Shown here: in pieces, positions 1 to 6,282 of the stretch
Layout: each line of letters starts with the position of its first letter
Numbering within the stretch: position 1 is the stretch's first letter
Source: Phycisphaerae bacterium
GTDB lineage: Bacteria > Planctomycetota > Phycisphaerae > Phycisphaerales > SM1A02
Reading direction: 5' to 3'
Assembly (NCBI GenBank): GCA_002684755.1
Contig: NYVS01000131.1
Span: forward strand, 5,221 to 13,931
DNA: 8,711 bases
Position numbers and translations under genes: made by a program
The notes under the pieces: model-generated
Databases searched by the model: none
The model's input: only the letters and a program-made list of their open reading frames with translations
What the model was told of the DNA's origin: nothing

Positions 1-47
1 CGAAGAAGAAGACGACGAAGGCGGCACGAAAGCCCGCGACCCGGTGA
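1..47 (+). CDS. 3' end of an upstream gene with a Lys-rich basic tail (partial)
   Basis: Reading from position 3, the frame gives KKKTTKAARKPATR and then stops at TGA 45-47. This stop overlaps the GTG start of the next gene as GTGA, the same junction style seen at the next two gene borders, so I read it as the real end of a preceding gene. Lys/Ala/Thr-rich basic C-terminal tails are common on nucleic-acid-binding proteins such as topoisomerase I or histone-like proteins of high-GC bacteria, but 14 residues cannot identify the protein. The overlapping frame that begins at position 2 reads acidic residues and is open into the next gene, so a longer form of that gene remains an alternative. Confidence 0.5.
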   Translation, partial: KKKTTKAARKPATR

Positions 48-1627
48 AGCGCGCCACGACCATCGCGGTGGCGATCGTCGCAGGCATCGCCGTCGCCCTC
101 GTGATCCGGTCGGAACTGGCCACCCGGGCCCGTGAGTCGGCCCTGCTCGACGCGATCACCGCCGTGGATCCGGACGTTCGAAGATCCGGCTGGGAGGCCA
201 TTCCCGAAGGAAGCGACCTCGAGCGGCGCGTTGAAATCGTCGAACGGGTGCGGACCGCCGGTCCTGACGCGAAAGCCGATGCGGGGCGGGCGTTCCTCGA
301 TCGAGGATGGCGACCCGACCTCGAGACGGACCGGATCGAACTCGCGACCGCGGCCGCCCAGGCGGGTGATCCAGCCCCGCTGCTCGCCTGGTTCGACGTC
401 GCCTGGGCCTCGGACGCCGGGGCACTGTCGCGATGGTCGGCGGGACTCGCCGCGGTCTTCGACGGGCGGTCCACGACATCCCCTGCCGGCGTCGATCGAC
501 TGCTCGACGCCCTGCTCGCGTCACCCACGGACGCACGACTCGAGGCCATCGAGGCGTGGCGAGCGGATCCGACCGCCACGCGGTCCGCCCGGGTCGACCG
601 CACCCTCGATCTCGCCCTGGGACTTCACGGGCGTCGACCACCCCGAGTCGACGACGAATCGACGGCGATGCAGGCGATCCTCGCCGACGGGGACCCCGGC
701 GCGTCGATCGAGCTCGTCCCGGCCTGGCTGCTCGCGACGAGACCGGACCGACGGAGCCGGTCGGTCCTCGAATCACGATCCGATGCCGGCGACGACGCGG
801 CCCGCCTGGCCCTCGCACTGCAGGACCCCAAAGCGGTGCGACGCGTGAACCGGGCGGTGCTCCTCGACGACGACGAAGGCATCGACCGACGACTCATCGC
901 CGCGGGTCGGCTCGCCTCGCTCGGTTCGCTCGGGCCACGCGACCGGGACCTCGTGCTGTCACTCCTCCGGACGACCCCCGCCGACGCGCGGGGCACGGTC
1001 CATGCCGCCGCCATGATCGCCTTCGACACGCTCGATCGGACGACTCGTGACGATCTCCGACGTCTGTGGTCCACGTCGGACGACCCGGCCCCACGCCGCG
1101 CCGCGATTCTCCTCGCCGCCCTCGAGACGGTCGAGGGAGACGAGTCGCCGGACGCGGAGGCGATCGCGACGATCCGGGCCGTCGCCGACGATCCGGAGGC
1201 GGAACCCGCCGTTCGCCGGACCGCCCGGCTCGGGCTTCGAGCGATGGACGCGTGGACGGTCGAGGATCCGGATCCCGCCGACTACGCGGCCCGGACCGCC
1301 CGCCTGCCCGACGGCCGGCTCGACCCCGATGCGGTGATGCTGGGGATCCTCGCGGACGACCCGAACGTGCTTCGACGGCTGACCACGCCTCCCGACCTTC
1401 CCGACGGACCGCTCGACGATGCGACGACCCGTGGCTGGGCGACCGAGATCGCCTGGCGGGTGAGCCTGGTGCGCGGACTCCGGCCCGACTGGTGGAAGAC
1501 CGCCGGCGAACCCGTCCCCGGCTCGATCCGCAGCCTTCGACGCTGGATCGACCTCCTCGACGCGTGCCGACGACTCGACCCCGGATTTGCGACCACCGAC
1601 CGACCCGGGGAGGATGACGCACCATGA
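44..1627 (+). CDS. Membrane-anchored alpha-solenoid-like protein of unknown function
   Basis: I do not recognise this 527-residue protein. Residues 4-21 form one hydrophobic segment after a short basic N-terminus (MKR), fitting an uncleaved signal anchor with the rest outside the membrane, or a signal peptide. The remainder is rich in Ala, Arg, Asp and Leu and is predicted by eye to be almost all helical. Paired helices broken by Asp/Pro turns at about 250-400 look like degenerate HEAT-type repeats, a scaffold fold. Near the C-terminus there is a Trp-rich patch, PDWWKTAGEP (481-490). No catalytic motif is visible. The GTG start at 44 is chosen because it overlaps the stop of the preceding gene as GTGA. 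The frame is open to the window edge, so an upstream start cannot be excluded. It overlaps the thioesterase gene by 4 bases and is probably co-translated with it. Existence of the gene is confident; function is open. Confidence 0.8.
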   Translation: MKRATTIAVAIVAGIAVALVIRSELATRARESALLDAITAVDPDVRRSGWEAIPEGSDLERRVEIVERVRTAGPDAKADAGRAFLDRGWRPDLETDRIELATAAAQAGDPAPLLAWFDVAWASDAGALSRWSAGLAAVFDGRSTTSPAGVDRLLDALLASPTDARLEAIEAWRADPTATRSARVDRTLDLALGLHGRRPPRVDDESTAMQAILADGDPGASIELVPAWLLATRPDRRSRSVLESRSDAGDDAARLALALQDPKAVRRVNRAVLLDDDEGIDRRLIAAGRLASLGSLGPRDRDLVLSLLRTTPADARGTVHAAAMIAFDTLDRTTRDDLRRLWSTSDDPAPRRAAILLAALETVEGDESPDAEAIATIRAVADDPEAEPAVRRTARLGLRAMDAWTVEDPDPADYAARTARLPDGRLDPDAVMLGILADDPNVLRRLTTPPDLPDGPLDDATTRGWATEIAWRVSLVRGLRPDWWKTAGEPVPGSIRSLRRWIDLLDACRRLDPGFATTDRPGEDDAP

Positions 1628-2031
1628 CCAAGGACGACCCGAACCGATTTCGAACCACCCTTCGCTCGCTGATGATGCCCGCGGACACCAACCATCAGGG
1701 CACGGTGTTCGGCGGCGTCATCCTGAGCAGCATCGACCAGGCGGGATACCTCGAGGCACGTCGGCACGGCATGCACCGGTGGGTGACCGCCTCGATGGAC
1801 GGCGTGCATTTTCTCGCACCGGTGTTCACCGGCGACGTCGTCTCGTTCCGCACCCGGACCGTCGAGACCGGCACCTCTTCGGTGACCGTCGAAGTCCTGG
1901 TGGAGGCCCAGCGATACGCGACCGGCGATCTCGTGAAGGTCACCGAGGCGCGGCTGGCGATGGTCTCCGTGAACGCCGCGGGCCGGGCCATCGCCTTCGA
2001 TTCGCCGCCCTCGCAGGGGAATCCGTCGTGA
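1624..2031 (+). CDS. Hotdog-fold acyl-CoA thioesterase (YciA/BFIT-like)
   Basis: At 135 residues this is the normal size of a single-hotdog acyl-CoA thioesterase, which hydrolyses acyl-CoA to free acid and CoA in the cytoplasm. The N-terminal signature MMPADTNHQGTVFGG (17-31) followed by SSIDQAG (35-41) matches the YciA/BACH family pattern of MP-DTN-x2-G-x2-FGG followed by the catalytic Asp. D38 sits where the catalytic Asp is expected, and N23 is also present. The second conserved block VHFLAPVFTGDVVSF (61-75) corresponds to the family's F-x-PV-x2-GD segment that pairs across the hotdog dimer. The ATG at 1624 overlaps the preceding stop as ATGA, and the end overlaps the purN start as GTGA, so it is the middle gene of a coupled operon. 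Substrate chain length cannot be read from the sequence. There is no obvious pathway link to purN. Confidence 0.9.
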   Translation: MTKDDPNRFRTTLRSLMMPADTNHQGTVFGGVILSSIDQAGYLEARRHGMHRWVTASMDGVHFLAPVFTGDVVSFRTRTVETGTSSVTVEVLVEAQRYATGDLVKVTEARLAMVSVNAAGRAIAFDSPPSQGNPS

Positions 2032-2660
2032 CCGACGCCCCGCGGCTCCGACTCGGCTGCCTGATCTCCGGGGGCGGACGCACGGTGCTGAATCTGCAGA
2101 CCGCGATCGACCGCGACGCGATCCCCGCGGACATCGTGACGGTCATCGCGCATCGTGAGGATCTGCCCGGAGTCGAACGCTGTCGCGCCGCGGGCCTTCC
2201 CGTGGAGATCGTGACCGAATCAGGCCCGGGCCCCGTCGACGAGACGCTGCAGTCCGCCCGCGTCGATCTCGTCTGCCTCTGCGGCTATCTCAGACGTTTC
2301 GCGGTCGAGCCTCGCTGGACCGACCGCGTCGTCAACATCCACCCCGCGCTCCTGCCGGCCCACGGCGGCCGCGGGATGTACGGCGATCGCGTGCACGCCG
2401 CGGTCCTGGCCGCGGGTGATCGGGAGACGGGCTGCACCGTCCACGCGGTCGACGAGATCTACGACCATGGCGCGGTGATTCTCCAGCGACGATGTCCGGT
2501 CCGTCCCGACGACACGACCTCGACGCTGGCCGCCCGGGTGTTCGAGGCGGAGTGCATCGCCATGCCCACCGCGATCCGGGAGCTCGCGGAAGGCCGGATC
2601 CGGATCGAACGGGGTCGGGTGATCCGGACGACGACGACTCCTGCGACCGATTCCGCCTGA
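2028..2660 (+). CDS. purN: Phosphoribosylglycinamide formyltransferase (GAR transformylase)
   Basis: PurN transfers the formyl group of 10-formyl-THF to GAR in the third step of purine synthesis, in the cytoplasm. The 210-residue length is normal. The N-terminal phosphate-binding loop LISGGGRT (12-19) is a variant of the usual SGxGSN. The catalytic segment VVNIHPALLP (101-110) supplies the Asn and His (N103, H105), and the Asp expected in the later motif is in IYDHGAVI (D146). The segment AHGGRGMYGDRVHAAVLAAG (111-130) is the longer variant loop with GMYG and VH, unlike the E. coli form. It is followed by the typical TVHAVDE (137-143). The start is GTG 2028, overlapping the thioesterase stop as GTGA. 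The frame is open back to 1587, but those 147 codons lie inside the thioesterase gene and look nothing like PurN. It is the last gene of the coupled operon; a promoter-like box follows 28 bases later. Confidence 0.93.
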   Translation: MTDAPRLRLGCLISGGGRTVLNLQTAIDRDAIPADIVTVIAHREDLPGVERCRAAGLPVEIVTESGPGPVDETLQSARVDLVCLCGYLRRFAVEPRWTDRVVNIHPALLPAHGGRGMYGDRVHAAVLAAGDRETGCTVHAVDEIYDHGAVILQRRCPVRPDDTTSTLAARVFEAECIAMPTAIRELAEGRIRIERGRVIRTTTTPATDSA

Positions 2661-2688
2661 ACGCCGCGGTGATCGCCGATCCGGCTGC

Positions 2689-2694
2689 TAGCAT
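2689..2694 (+). promoter_or_regulatory. -10-like box TAGCAT before the peptidase gene
   Basis: TAGCAT lies in the 41-base gap after purN, with exactly 7 bases between it and the ATG at 2702. A transcript initiated about 7 bases after the box would start at or next to the ATG, so the mRNA would be leaderless. No Shine-Dalgarno sequence is present in front of this ATG, which fits. I see no good -35 hexamer at 16-18 bases. The same spacing occurs before gpsA. Confidence 0.45.
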
Positions 2695-2701
2695 CGAATC
2701 G

Positions 2702-4180
2702 ATGCGATCGCCGATCACTCGAATCCGGACCGCCGACCGACGCACGCCCGCGATGGTGATGCTCGTCACGCTGCTCGCCGCGATCCTCCTCGGGAACGCG
2801 GCGCGAGGCGACGACGCGGACGACGCCGCCGCCCTCGAACGCCGGATCGTCCGGACCTTCGCGAGCGGGGACCACGACGCCGCACTCGTCCTGGTCGATC
2901 GGTACATCGCCGCGTGGCCGGACGCACCGCACATGCGCTACAACCGGGCCTGCGGTCTCGCCCTGCTGGGCCGTCGCGACGAGGCCGCCGCCGCCCTGCT
3001 GGTCGCCGTCGAACGCGGGTTCCGCGATTTCGAGGTGATGCGTCGCGATCCGGATCTCGCCACGATCCGCACGCACCCGACGTTCACCGCGATCCTCGAA
3101 GCACGACGTCGACTCGATCGCGGCACCGCGGACAAGCAGTTCGACGCCTGGCGTCGCCGGTACGGCGACGACTACCACTACGAGACCGACGAGGAACACC
3201 GCCTCCACTTCGCGACCGGGCTCGATGCCCGGGCCCACGCGGACATGAAGCAGATCATCGCCCGGCAGGCGACTCACCTGTCGACCCGGCTCTTCAAGTC
3301 GCCGCCGCTCGACTGGTGCCTGGTGGTCGTTCCATCCGCCAACCACGTCCGCGAGGTCTTCCAGCGGATGCTCGACGTCTCCGATCCGGCCCGGACGCCC
3401 GGGGTGTATCTCCATGGCAAGCGTCTGCTGGTCACCCGCGACATCGGCGAGAGCCTTCGGCATGAATTCACCCATCGCATGCACTGGGCCGACATGGACC
3501 GGCTCGGCCAACGGCATGCGATGTGGGTCCAGGAAGGGATCGCGAGCCTCTACGAGGAGTACGTCTGGACGGACGACGGGCGGATCCGGTTCGTCCCCAA
3601 CATGCGGCACAACATCGCCCGTCGACAGGTGCAGGCGGGGATCTCCCTCGCATGGTCCAAGTTGTTCCAGCTCGACACCGACGCCTTCTTCGCCGGCAAC
3701 GCCCGCTTCTATCCGCAGGTCCGCTCGATCTTCGAATTCCTCGCGTCCGTCGATCTGCTCGAAGCGTGGTACCGCGCCTATGTGGAGACCTTCGACAAGG
3801 ATCCCGGAGGCGGCCGGGCGTTCGAAACGGTCTTCGGGCTTCCGGTCGAACAGGTCGAGCAACGATGGAAGTCCTGGGTGCTCGACCGGGGGGCGATCGA
3901 CGACCGGGTCGAACAGGGCGATGCGTCGATCGGCGTCTCGGGGACCGATGCCGGGGACGGCGTGCGGATCGAACGCATCATCGGCCGCAACGCCCGCCGC
4001 GCCGGACTTCGCCGCGGGGACGTGATCGTCCGCGTCGACGACCAGCCGGTCCGGGCCCGCGGCGAACTGATGCTCGCGATCGCGGCCCGGGACATCGGCG
4101 AAACGATCCGCGTGGAGATCCGAAGAAGAGATCAGCGGCTGGTCATCGCGGTGCGACTGGAAGCCTTGCGGGGTTCGTGA
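2702..4180 (+). CDS. Exported HExxH metallopeptidase-like protein with TPR-like and PDZ domains (peptidase MA-like)
   Basis: This 492-residue protein begins with a basic n-region and a hydrophobic stretch (18-31, MVMLVTLLAAILLG) ending near AARG, a likely Sec signal peptide or anchor. Residues 45-135 look like TPR helices, including RYNRACGLALLGRRDEAA and a closing DPDLATIRTHPTF. The core carries HEFTH (254-258) and, 20 residues on, WVQEGIASLYE with E278. This is the gluzincin arrangement (two His ligands, catalytic Glu255, third ligand Glu) typical of the peptidase MA family. Residues 408-485 form a PDZ domain (IGVSGTDAGDGVRIERII, then AGLRRGDVIVRVDD). A role in degrading or sensing extracytoplasmic proteins is inferred; the substrate is unknown. 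ATG 2702 is preferred because it gives the basic n-region and sits 7 bases after a -10-like box. ATG 2753 is an alternative. The frame is open upstream to 2492, but that part overlaps purN and is rejected. Confidence 0.85.
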   Translation: MRSPITRIRTADRRTPAMVMLVTLLAAILLGNAARGDDADDAAALERRIVRTFASGDHDAALVLVDRYIAAWPDAPHMRYNRACGLALLGRRDEAAAALLVAVERGFRDFEVMRRDPDLATIRTHPTFTAILEARRRLDRGTADKQFDAWRRRYGDDYHYETDEEHRLHFATGLDARAHADMKQIIARQATHLSTRLFKSPPLDWCLVVVPSANHVREVFQRMLDVSDPARTPGVYLHGKRLLVTRDIGESLRHEFTHRMHWADMDRLGQRHAMWVQEGIASLYEEYVWTDDGRIRFVPNMRHNIARRQVQAGISLAWSKLFQLDTDAFFAGNARFYPQVRSIFEFLASVDLLEAWYRAYVETFDKDPGGGRAFETVFGLPVEQVEQRWKSWVLDRGAIDDRVEQGDASIGVSGTDAGDGVRIERIIGRNARRAGLRRGDVIVRVDDQPVRARGELMLAIAARDIGETIRVEIRRRDQRLVIAVRLEALRGS

Positions 4181-4239
4181 GCGGGACCACGGCGTCCGGC
4201 GATCCCGGCCCGACGCGGACCGCGGAGAATCCGCCCGGG

Positions 4240-4245
4240 TAGACT
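4240..4245 (+). promoter_or_regulatory. -10-like box TAGACT before the DUF502 gene
   Basis: TAGACT stands in the 77-base gap between the peptidase and DUF502 genes, 12 bases before ATG 4258. The predicted transcript would have a leader of only about 5-6 bases, and no Shine-Dalgarno sequence is present. The identical hexamer occurs before gpsA on the other strand. No -35 consensus is visible. It probably opens transcription of the DUF502-hpf-ptsN-ptsH cluster. Confidence 0.45.
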
Positions 4246-4257
4246 GGCGGCCCCGAC

Positions 4258-5169
4258 ATGCCAGACGACGCCCCCAAGACCTTCCGTGCCGACTTCAAAC
4301 GCTTCTTCGGACGCGGGCTGGCGGTCCTGCTTCCGTCGGTGCTGACGCTCTGGATCCTCGTCAAGGCCTATCAGTTCGTCGATTCGGCGATCGCCCAGCC
4401 GATCAACTCGGGGATCCGCGCCGGCATCGCCGAGACCGCGGATCGCTGGCCCGCCGTCGGCGAGCAGTTCGTGCCCGACGACGCCGAAATCGCCGAGGAG
4501 ATCGAGGCGAGGTCCGGCGAGAAGGGTGCGAACACCGATCCCGTCACGGTCCGCCGGGAACTCACCCGACGCGAGGTGCGAACCTGGTGGAACGACAACG
4601 CCCTCGCCCTCGACTGGATCGGGATCCTCGTCGCGGTGCTGAGCGTCTACTTCGCCGGCCGCCTGCTGGGCGGTTTCCTCGGACGGCGGGTGCAGCGTCG
4701 GTTGGAACGGATCATCACCAGCGTTCCGATCTTCAAACAGGTCTACCCCTACGTGAAGCAGGTCGTCGACTTCCTGTTCTCCGACGACAAGCCGATCAAG
4801 TTCAACCGGGTGGTGGTCGTCGAATATCCGCGGCGCGGGATCTGGGCGGTGGGCCTGGTGACCGGAAGCTCGATGCGGAGCATCGAGGAGGAATCCGGCG
4901 AATCGCTGACCATCTTCATCCCCAGTTCGCCCACGCCTTTCACCGGGTACACGATCACCGTGCCGCACGACGAGGTCCACGAACTCCCGATCAGCATCGA
5001 CGAAGCCCTCCGATTCACCATCTCGGGCGGCGTCCTGGTGCCTCCGCAGGAATCGATTCCCGATCGGGATGCGGCCGCGAGCCGACCCGAAGACGCCGAG
5101 CCGCGTATTCTTCAACAACCAGACACCCCACCCCGCGATTCCACGCGAAACGAGTCCAAGGAGTCCTGA
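4258..5169 (+). CDS. DUF502 family inner-membrane protein
   Basis: This 303-residue protein matches the DUF502 pattern. The first membrane segment is at about 20-42, in the context FFGRGLAVLLPSVLTLWILV. A long polar loop (60-115) follows, then a second segment at about 118-141 (LDWIGILVAVLSVYFAGRLL). After it comes the conserved amphipathic stretch SVPIFKQVYPYVKQVVDF (155-172), and then a soluble beta-rich domain with VVVVEYPRRGIWAVGLVTG (185-203), FIPSSPTPFTGYTITVP (220-236) and FTISGGVLVPP (253-263). The biochemical function of DUF502 is not known to me; related genes are widespread in bacteria and plants. The C-terminal tail from about 264 is Pro/Asp/Ser-rich and does not look conserved. 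Only 2 bases separate its stop from the hpf ATG, so the genes are probably cotranscribed. The polar loop between the membrane segments seems longer than usual for the family, which I cannot verify here. Confidence 0.85.
   Translation: MPDDAPKTFRADFKRFFGRGLAVLLPSVLTLWILVKAYQFVDSAIAQPINSGIRAGIAETADRWPAVGEQFVPDDAEIAEEIEARSGEKGANTDPVTVRRELTRREVRTWWNDNALALDWIGILVAVLSVYFAGRLLGGFLGRRVQRRLERIITSVPIFKQVYPYVKQVVDFLFSDDKPIKFNRVVVVEYPRRGIWAVGLVTGSSMRSIEEESGESLTIFIPSSPTPFTGYTITVPHDEVHELPISIDEALRFTISGGVLVPPQESIPDRDAAASRPEDAEPRILQQPDTPPRDSTRNESKES
5106..5111 (+). promoter_or_regulatory. Possible internal -10 box TATTCT for hpf
   Basis: TATTCT matches 4 of 6 bases of TATAAT and lies in a locally AT-richer stretch covering the unconserved last codons of the DUF502 gene, 60 bases before the hpf ATG. 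CCGACC at 5082-5087 is a weak -35 candidate at 18 bases spacing. An independent hpf promoter would make sense because HPF is typically induced in stationary phase, but this is an inference from weak sequence matches. Confidence 0.25.
5158..5163 (+). promoter_or_regulatory. Strong Shine-Dalgarno AAGGAG for hpf
   Basis: AAGGAG lies 8 bases before ATG 5172, inside the last codons of the DUF502 gene. It is the best ribosome binding site in the window and fixes the hpf start. The neighbouring DUF502, ptsN, ptsH and gpsA starts lack a comparable site, which suggests that hpf translation is set higher than that of its neighbours. Confidence 0.75.
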
Positions 5170-5171
5170 CC

Positions 5172-5465
5172 ATGCAGATCATCGTGACCGGGCGGCACGT
5201 CGAACTCACCGACGCGATCGAGCAGTACGCGATCAAGCGATGCAACCATCTCGAGAAGTATCGGGAGCATCTTCAGTCGATCGAGGTCGTCCTCGACAAG
5301 GCGAAGATCGAATTCGACGTCGAAGTGAAGATCGACGTCCCCCACCACTCGATGTTCGTGGGCCGGGCCGCCCACGAGGATCTGTACGCCGGAATCGATC
5401 AGGCCATCGACAAGGTCGACCGCCAGTTGCACGACTGGAAAGAAAAGCTCCAGAGCCACAAGTAG
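5172..5465 (+). CDS. hpf: Short ribosome hibernation promoting factor (HPF/RaiA family)
   Basis: The 97-residue protein is the short HPF form, which binds the 30S decoding centre and promotes inactive 100S or stabilised 70S ribosomes in starvation. It opens with MQIIVTGRHVELTDAIEQY (1-19) and IKRCNHLEKY (21-30), the standard start of the HPF/RaiA beta-alpha-beta fold. The second half has EVKIDVPHHSMFVGRAAHED (51-70) and the helix DLYAGIDQAIDKVDRQLHDW (70-89), ending in a basic stretch. There is no C-terminal dimerisation domain as in long HPF, so 100S formation would need a partner such as an RMF-like protein if it occurs at all. The ATG is fixed by the AAGGAG site. It lies between the DUF502 gene (2-base gap) and ptsN (19-base gap). 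A longer frame back to 4587 is a shadow of the DUF502 gene. Confidence 0.95.
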   Translation: MQIIVTGRHVELTDAIEQYAIKRCNHLEKYREHLQSIEVVLDKAKIEFDVEVKIDVPHHSMFVGRAAHEDLYAGIDQAIDKVDRQLHDWKEKLQSHK

Positions 5466-5484
5466 CCCGCCCCCGGAACCAGAC

Positions 5485-5961
5485 ATGAAGCTTCGCGACA
5501 TCGTGGTCGACCAGGCCATCTTCACTTCGCTCGCCGCCACCAAGGCGAAGGACGTCCTCGAGGAACTGCTCGACGGACTCGTCGCCTGCGAGGCGATCGC
5601 CGCGGAGCAACGCGACGTCTACCTCAAGGAGGCCCTCAAGCGGGAACGGAAGGGATCGACCGGCTTCGGCCACGGCGTGGCGGTCCCCCACGTGAAGGCC
5701 CCGGGGCTCGAGAAGCTGACCGTCGCCATCGGCATCAGCGAGGAGGGCGTCGACTTCAACGCCCTCGACAAGCAGCCCGTGCACTCGATCTTCCTGCTGA
5801 TCAGCCCGGAGGAGCGGCCCGAGGAGCACATCGACGCGATGGAGGCGATCTTCGGAAACCTGAGTCGTGACCAGTTCCGTCGCTTCCTGCGACAGGCCAA
5901 CAGCGTGGAGGAGATCCTGACCCTCCTCGACGAGGCCGATTCCGGAAACGCCGTCGGCTGA
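5485..5961 (+). CDS. ptsN: PTS EIIA component, PtsN-like (fructose/nitrogen type)
   Basis: This 158-residue single-domain protein fits the PTS EIIA type-2 domain (mannitol/fructose/Ntr). EIIA is phosphorylated on His by HPr. In PtsN proteins it does not feed a transporter but regulates potassium uptake, stress and nitrogen/carbon balance by protein contacts. The active-site signature STGFGHGVAVPHVKAPGL (58-75) contains the phospho-acceptor H69 and the supporting H63. The sequence continues with TVAIGISEEGVDFNALDKQPV (79-99), then HSIFLLISPEE (100-110) and EEHIDAMEAIFGNL (114-127), all as in the family. It begins MKLRDIV, like PtsN. No EIIB or EIIC domain is fused or encoded nearby. Its position directly between hpf and ptsH resembles the rpoN-linked cluster and favours a regulatory role. 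The start at ATG 5485 has only a weak GGA at 5475-5477 in front. Confidence 0.9.
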   Translation: MKLRDIVVDQAIFTSLAATKAKDVLEELLDGLVACEAIAAEQRDVYLKEALKRERKGSTGFGHGVAVPHVKAPGLEKLTVAIGISEEGVDFNALDKQPVHSIFLLISPEERPEEHIDAMEAIFGNLSRDQFRRFLRQANSVEEILTLLDEADSGNAVG

Positions 5962-5973
5962 ACGACACCCATC

Positions 5974-6249
5974 ATGCCGAGCCGGAAGGTCACCATCTCG
6001 AACCGACTCGGGCTGCACGCCCGACCCGCCATGCTCCTCGCGGAGCGGGCGTCGACGTTCTCGTCGACCATCGGGATCGCCCGCGCGGATGCGGGCGACC
6101 CGGTCGACGGCAAGTCGATCATGCAGCTCCTGATGCTGGCAGGCACGTCGGGGACGGTGCTGAAGATCACCGCGGAGGGCGACGATGCGTCGGCGGCGCT
6201 CGCCTCGATCGCGGAACTGATCGAACGAGGATTCGAAGACGACGAGTGA
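5974..6249 (+). CDS. ptsH: HPr-family phosphocarrier protein
   Basis: The 91-residue HPr is the small cytoplasmic phosphocarrier between Enzyme I and EIIA proteins. It has the active-site motif NRLGLHARPAM (10-20) with phospho-acceptor H15, and the second signature VDGKSIMQLLMLA (44-56) in which S48 corresponds to the regulatory Ser46 of Firmicutes HPr, the target of HPr kinase/phosphorylase. The KSIM context is like that of Ser-regulated HPr proteins, so an HprK may exist elsewhere in the genome (inference). The start ATG 5974 is 12 bases after the ptsN stop with no Shine-Dalgarno sequence; expression probably depends on the upstream genes. Enzyme I does not follow; the next gene is gpsA on the opposite strand, 33 bases away. 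Confidence 0.95.
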   Translation: MPSRKVTISNRLGLHARPAMLLAERASTFSSTIGIARADAGDPVDGKSIMQLLMLAGTSGTVLKITAEGDDASAALASIAELIERGFEDDE

Positions 6250-6282
6250 CCGCCCGTCGTTTCCGGCCCGGTCCTCCGCCGA

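Noticed and set aside
2..43. Acidic upstream extension of the solenoid-like protein (frame open to the window edge)
   Set aside because: The GTGA overlap at 44-47 with the end of a basic-tailed frame explains the border better, though the window is too short to be certain.
1587..2027. N-terminal extension of purN by 147 codons
   Set aside because: It lies inside the thioesterase gene in another frame and has no similarity to PurN, and GTG 2028 gives the normal length with a GTGA overlap.
2492..2701. N-terminal extension of the peptidase gene by 70 codons
   Set aside because: It overlaps purN, is low-complexity, and would bury the signal peptide.
2459..3862. 467-codon minus-strand frame antisense to the peptidase gene
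   Set aside because: Such frames arise often in GC-rich DNA opposite real genes. The plus strand carries TPR, HEFTH and PDZ motifs, and the antisense product shows no domain or start context.
4222..4234. Small hairpin GCGGA-GAA-TCCGC as a terminator after the peptidase gene
   Set aside because: The stem is only 5 base pairs and no T-tract follows; it lies just before the -10-like box at 4240, so chance or a spacer feature is more likely.
6250..6282. Terminator between convergent ptsH and gpsA
   Set aside because: The 33-base gap contains no convincing stem-loop with a T-tract on either strand.
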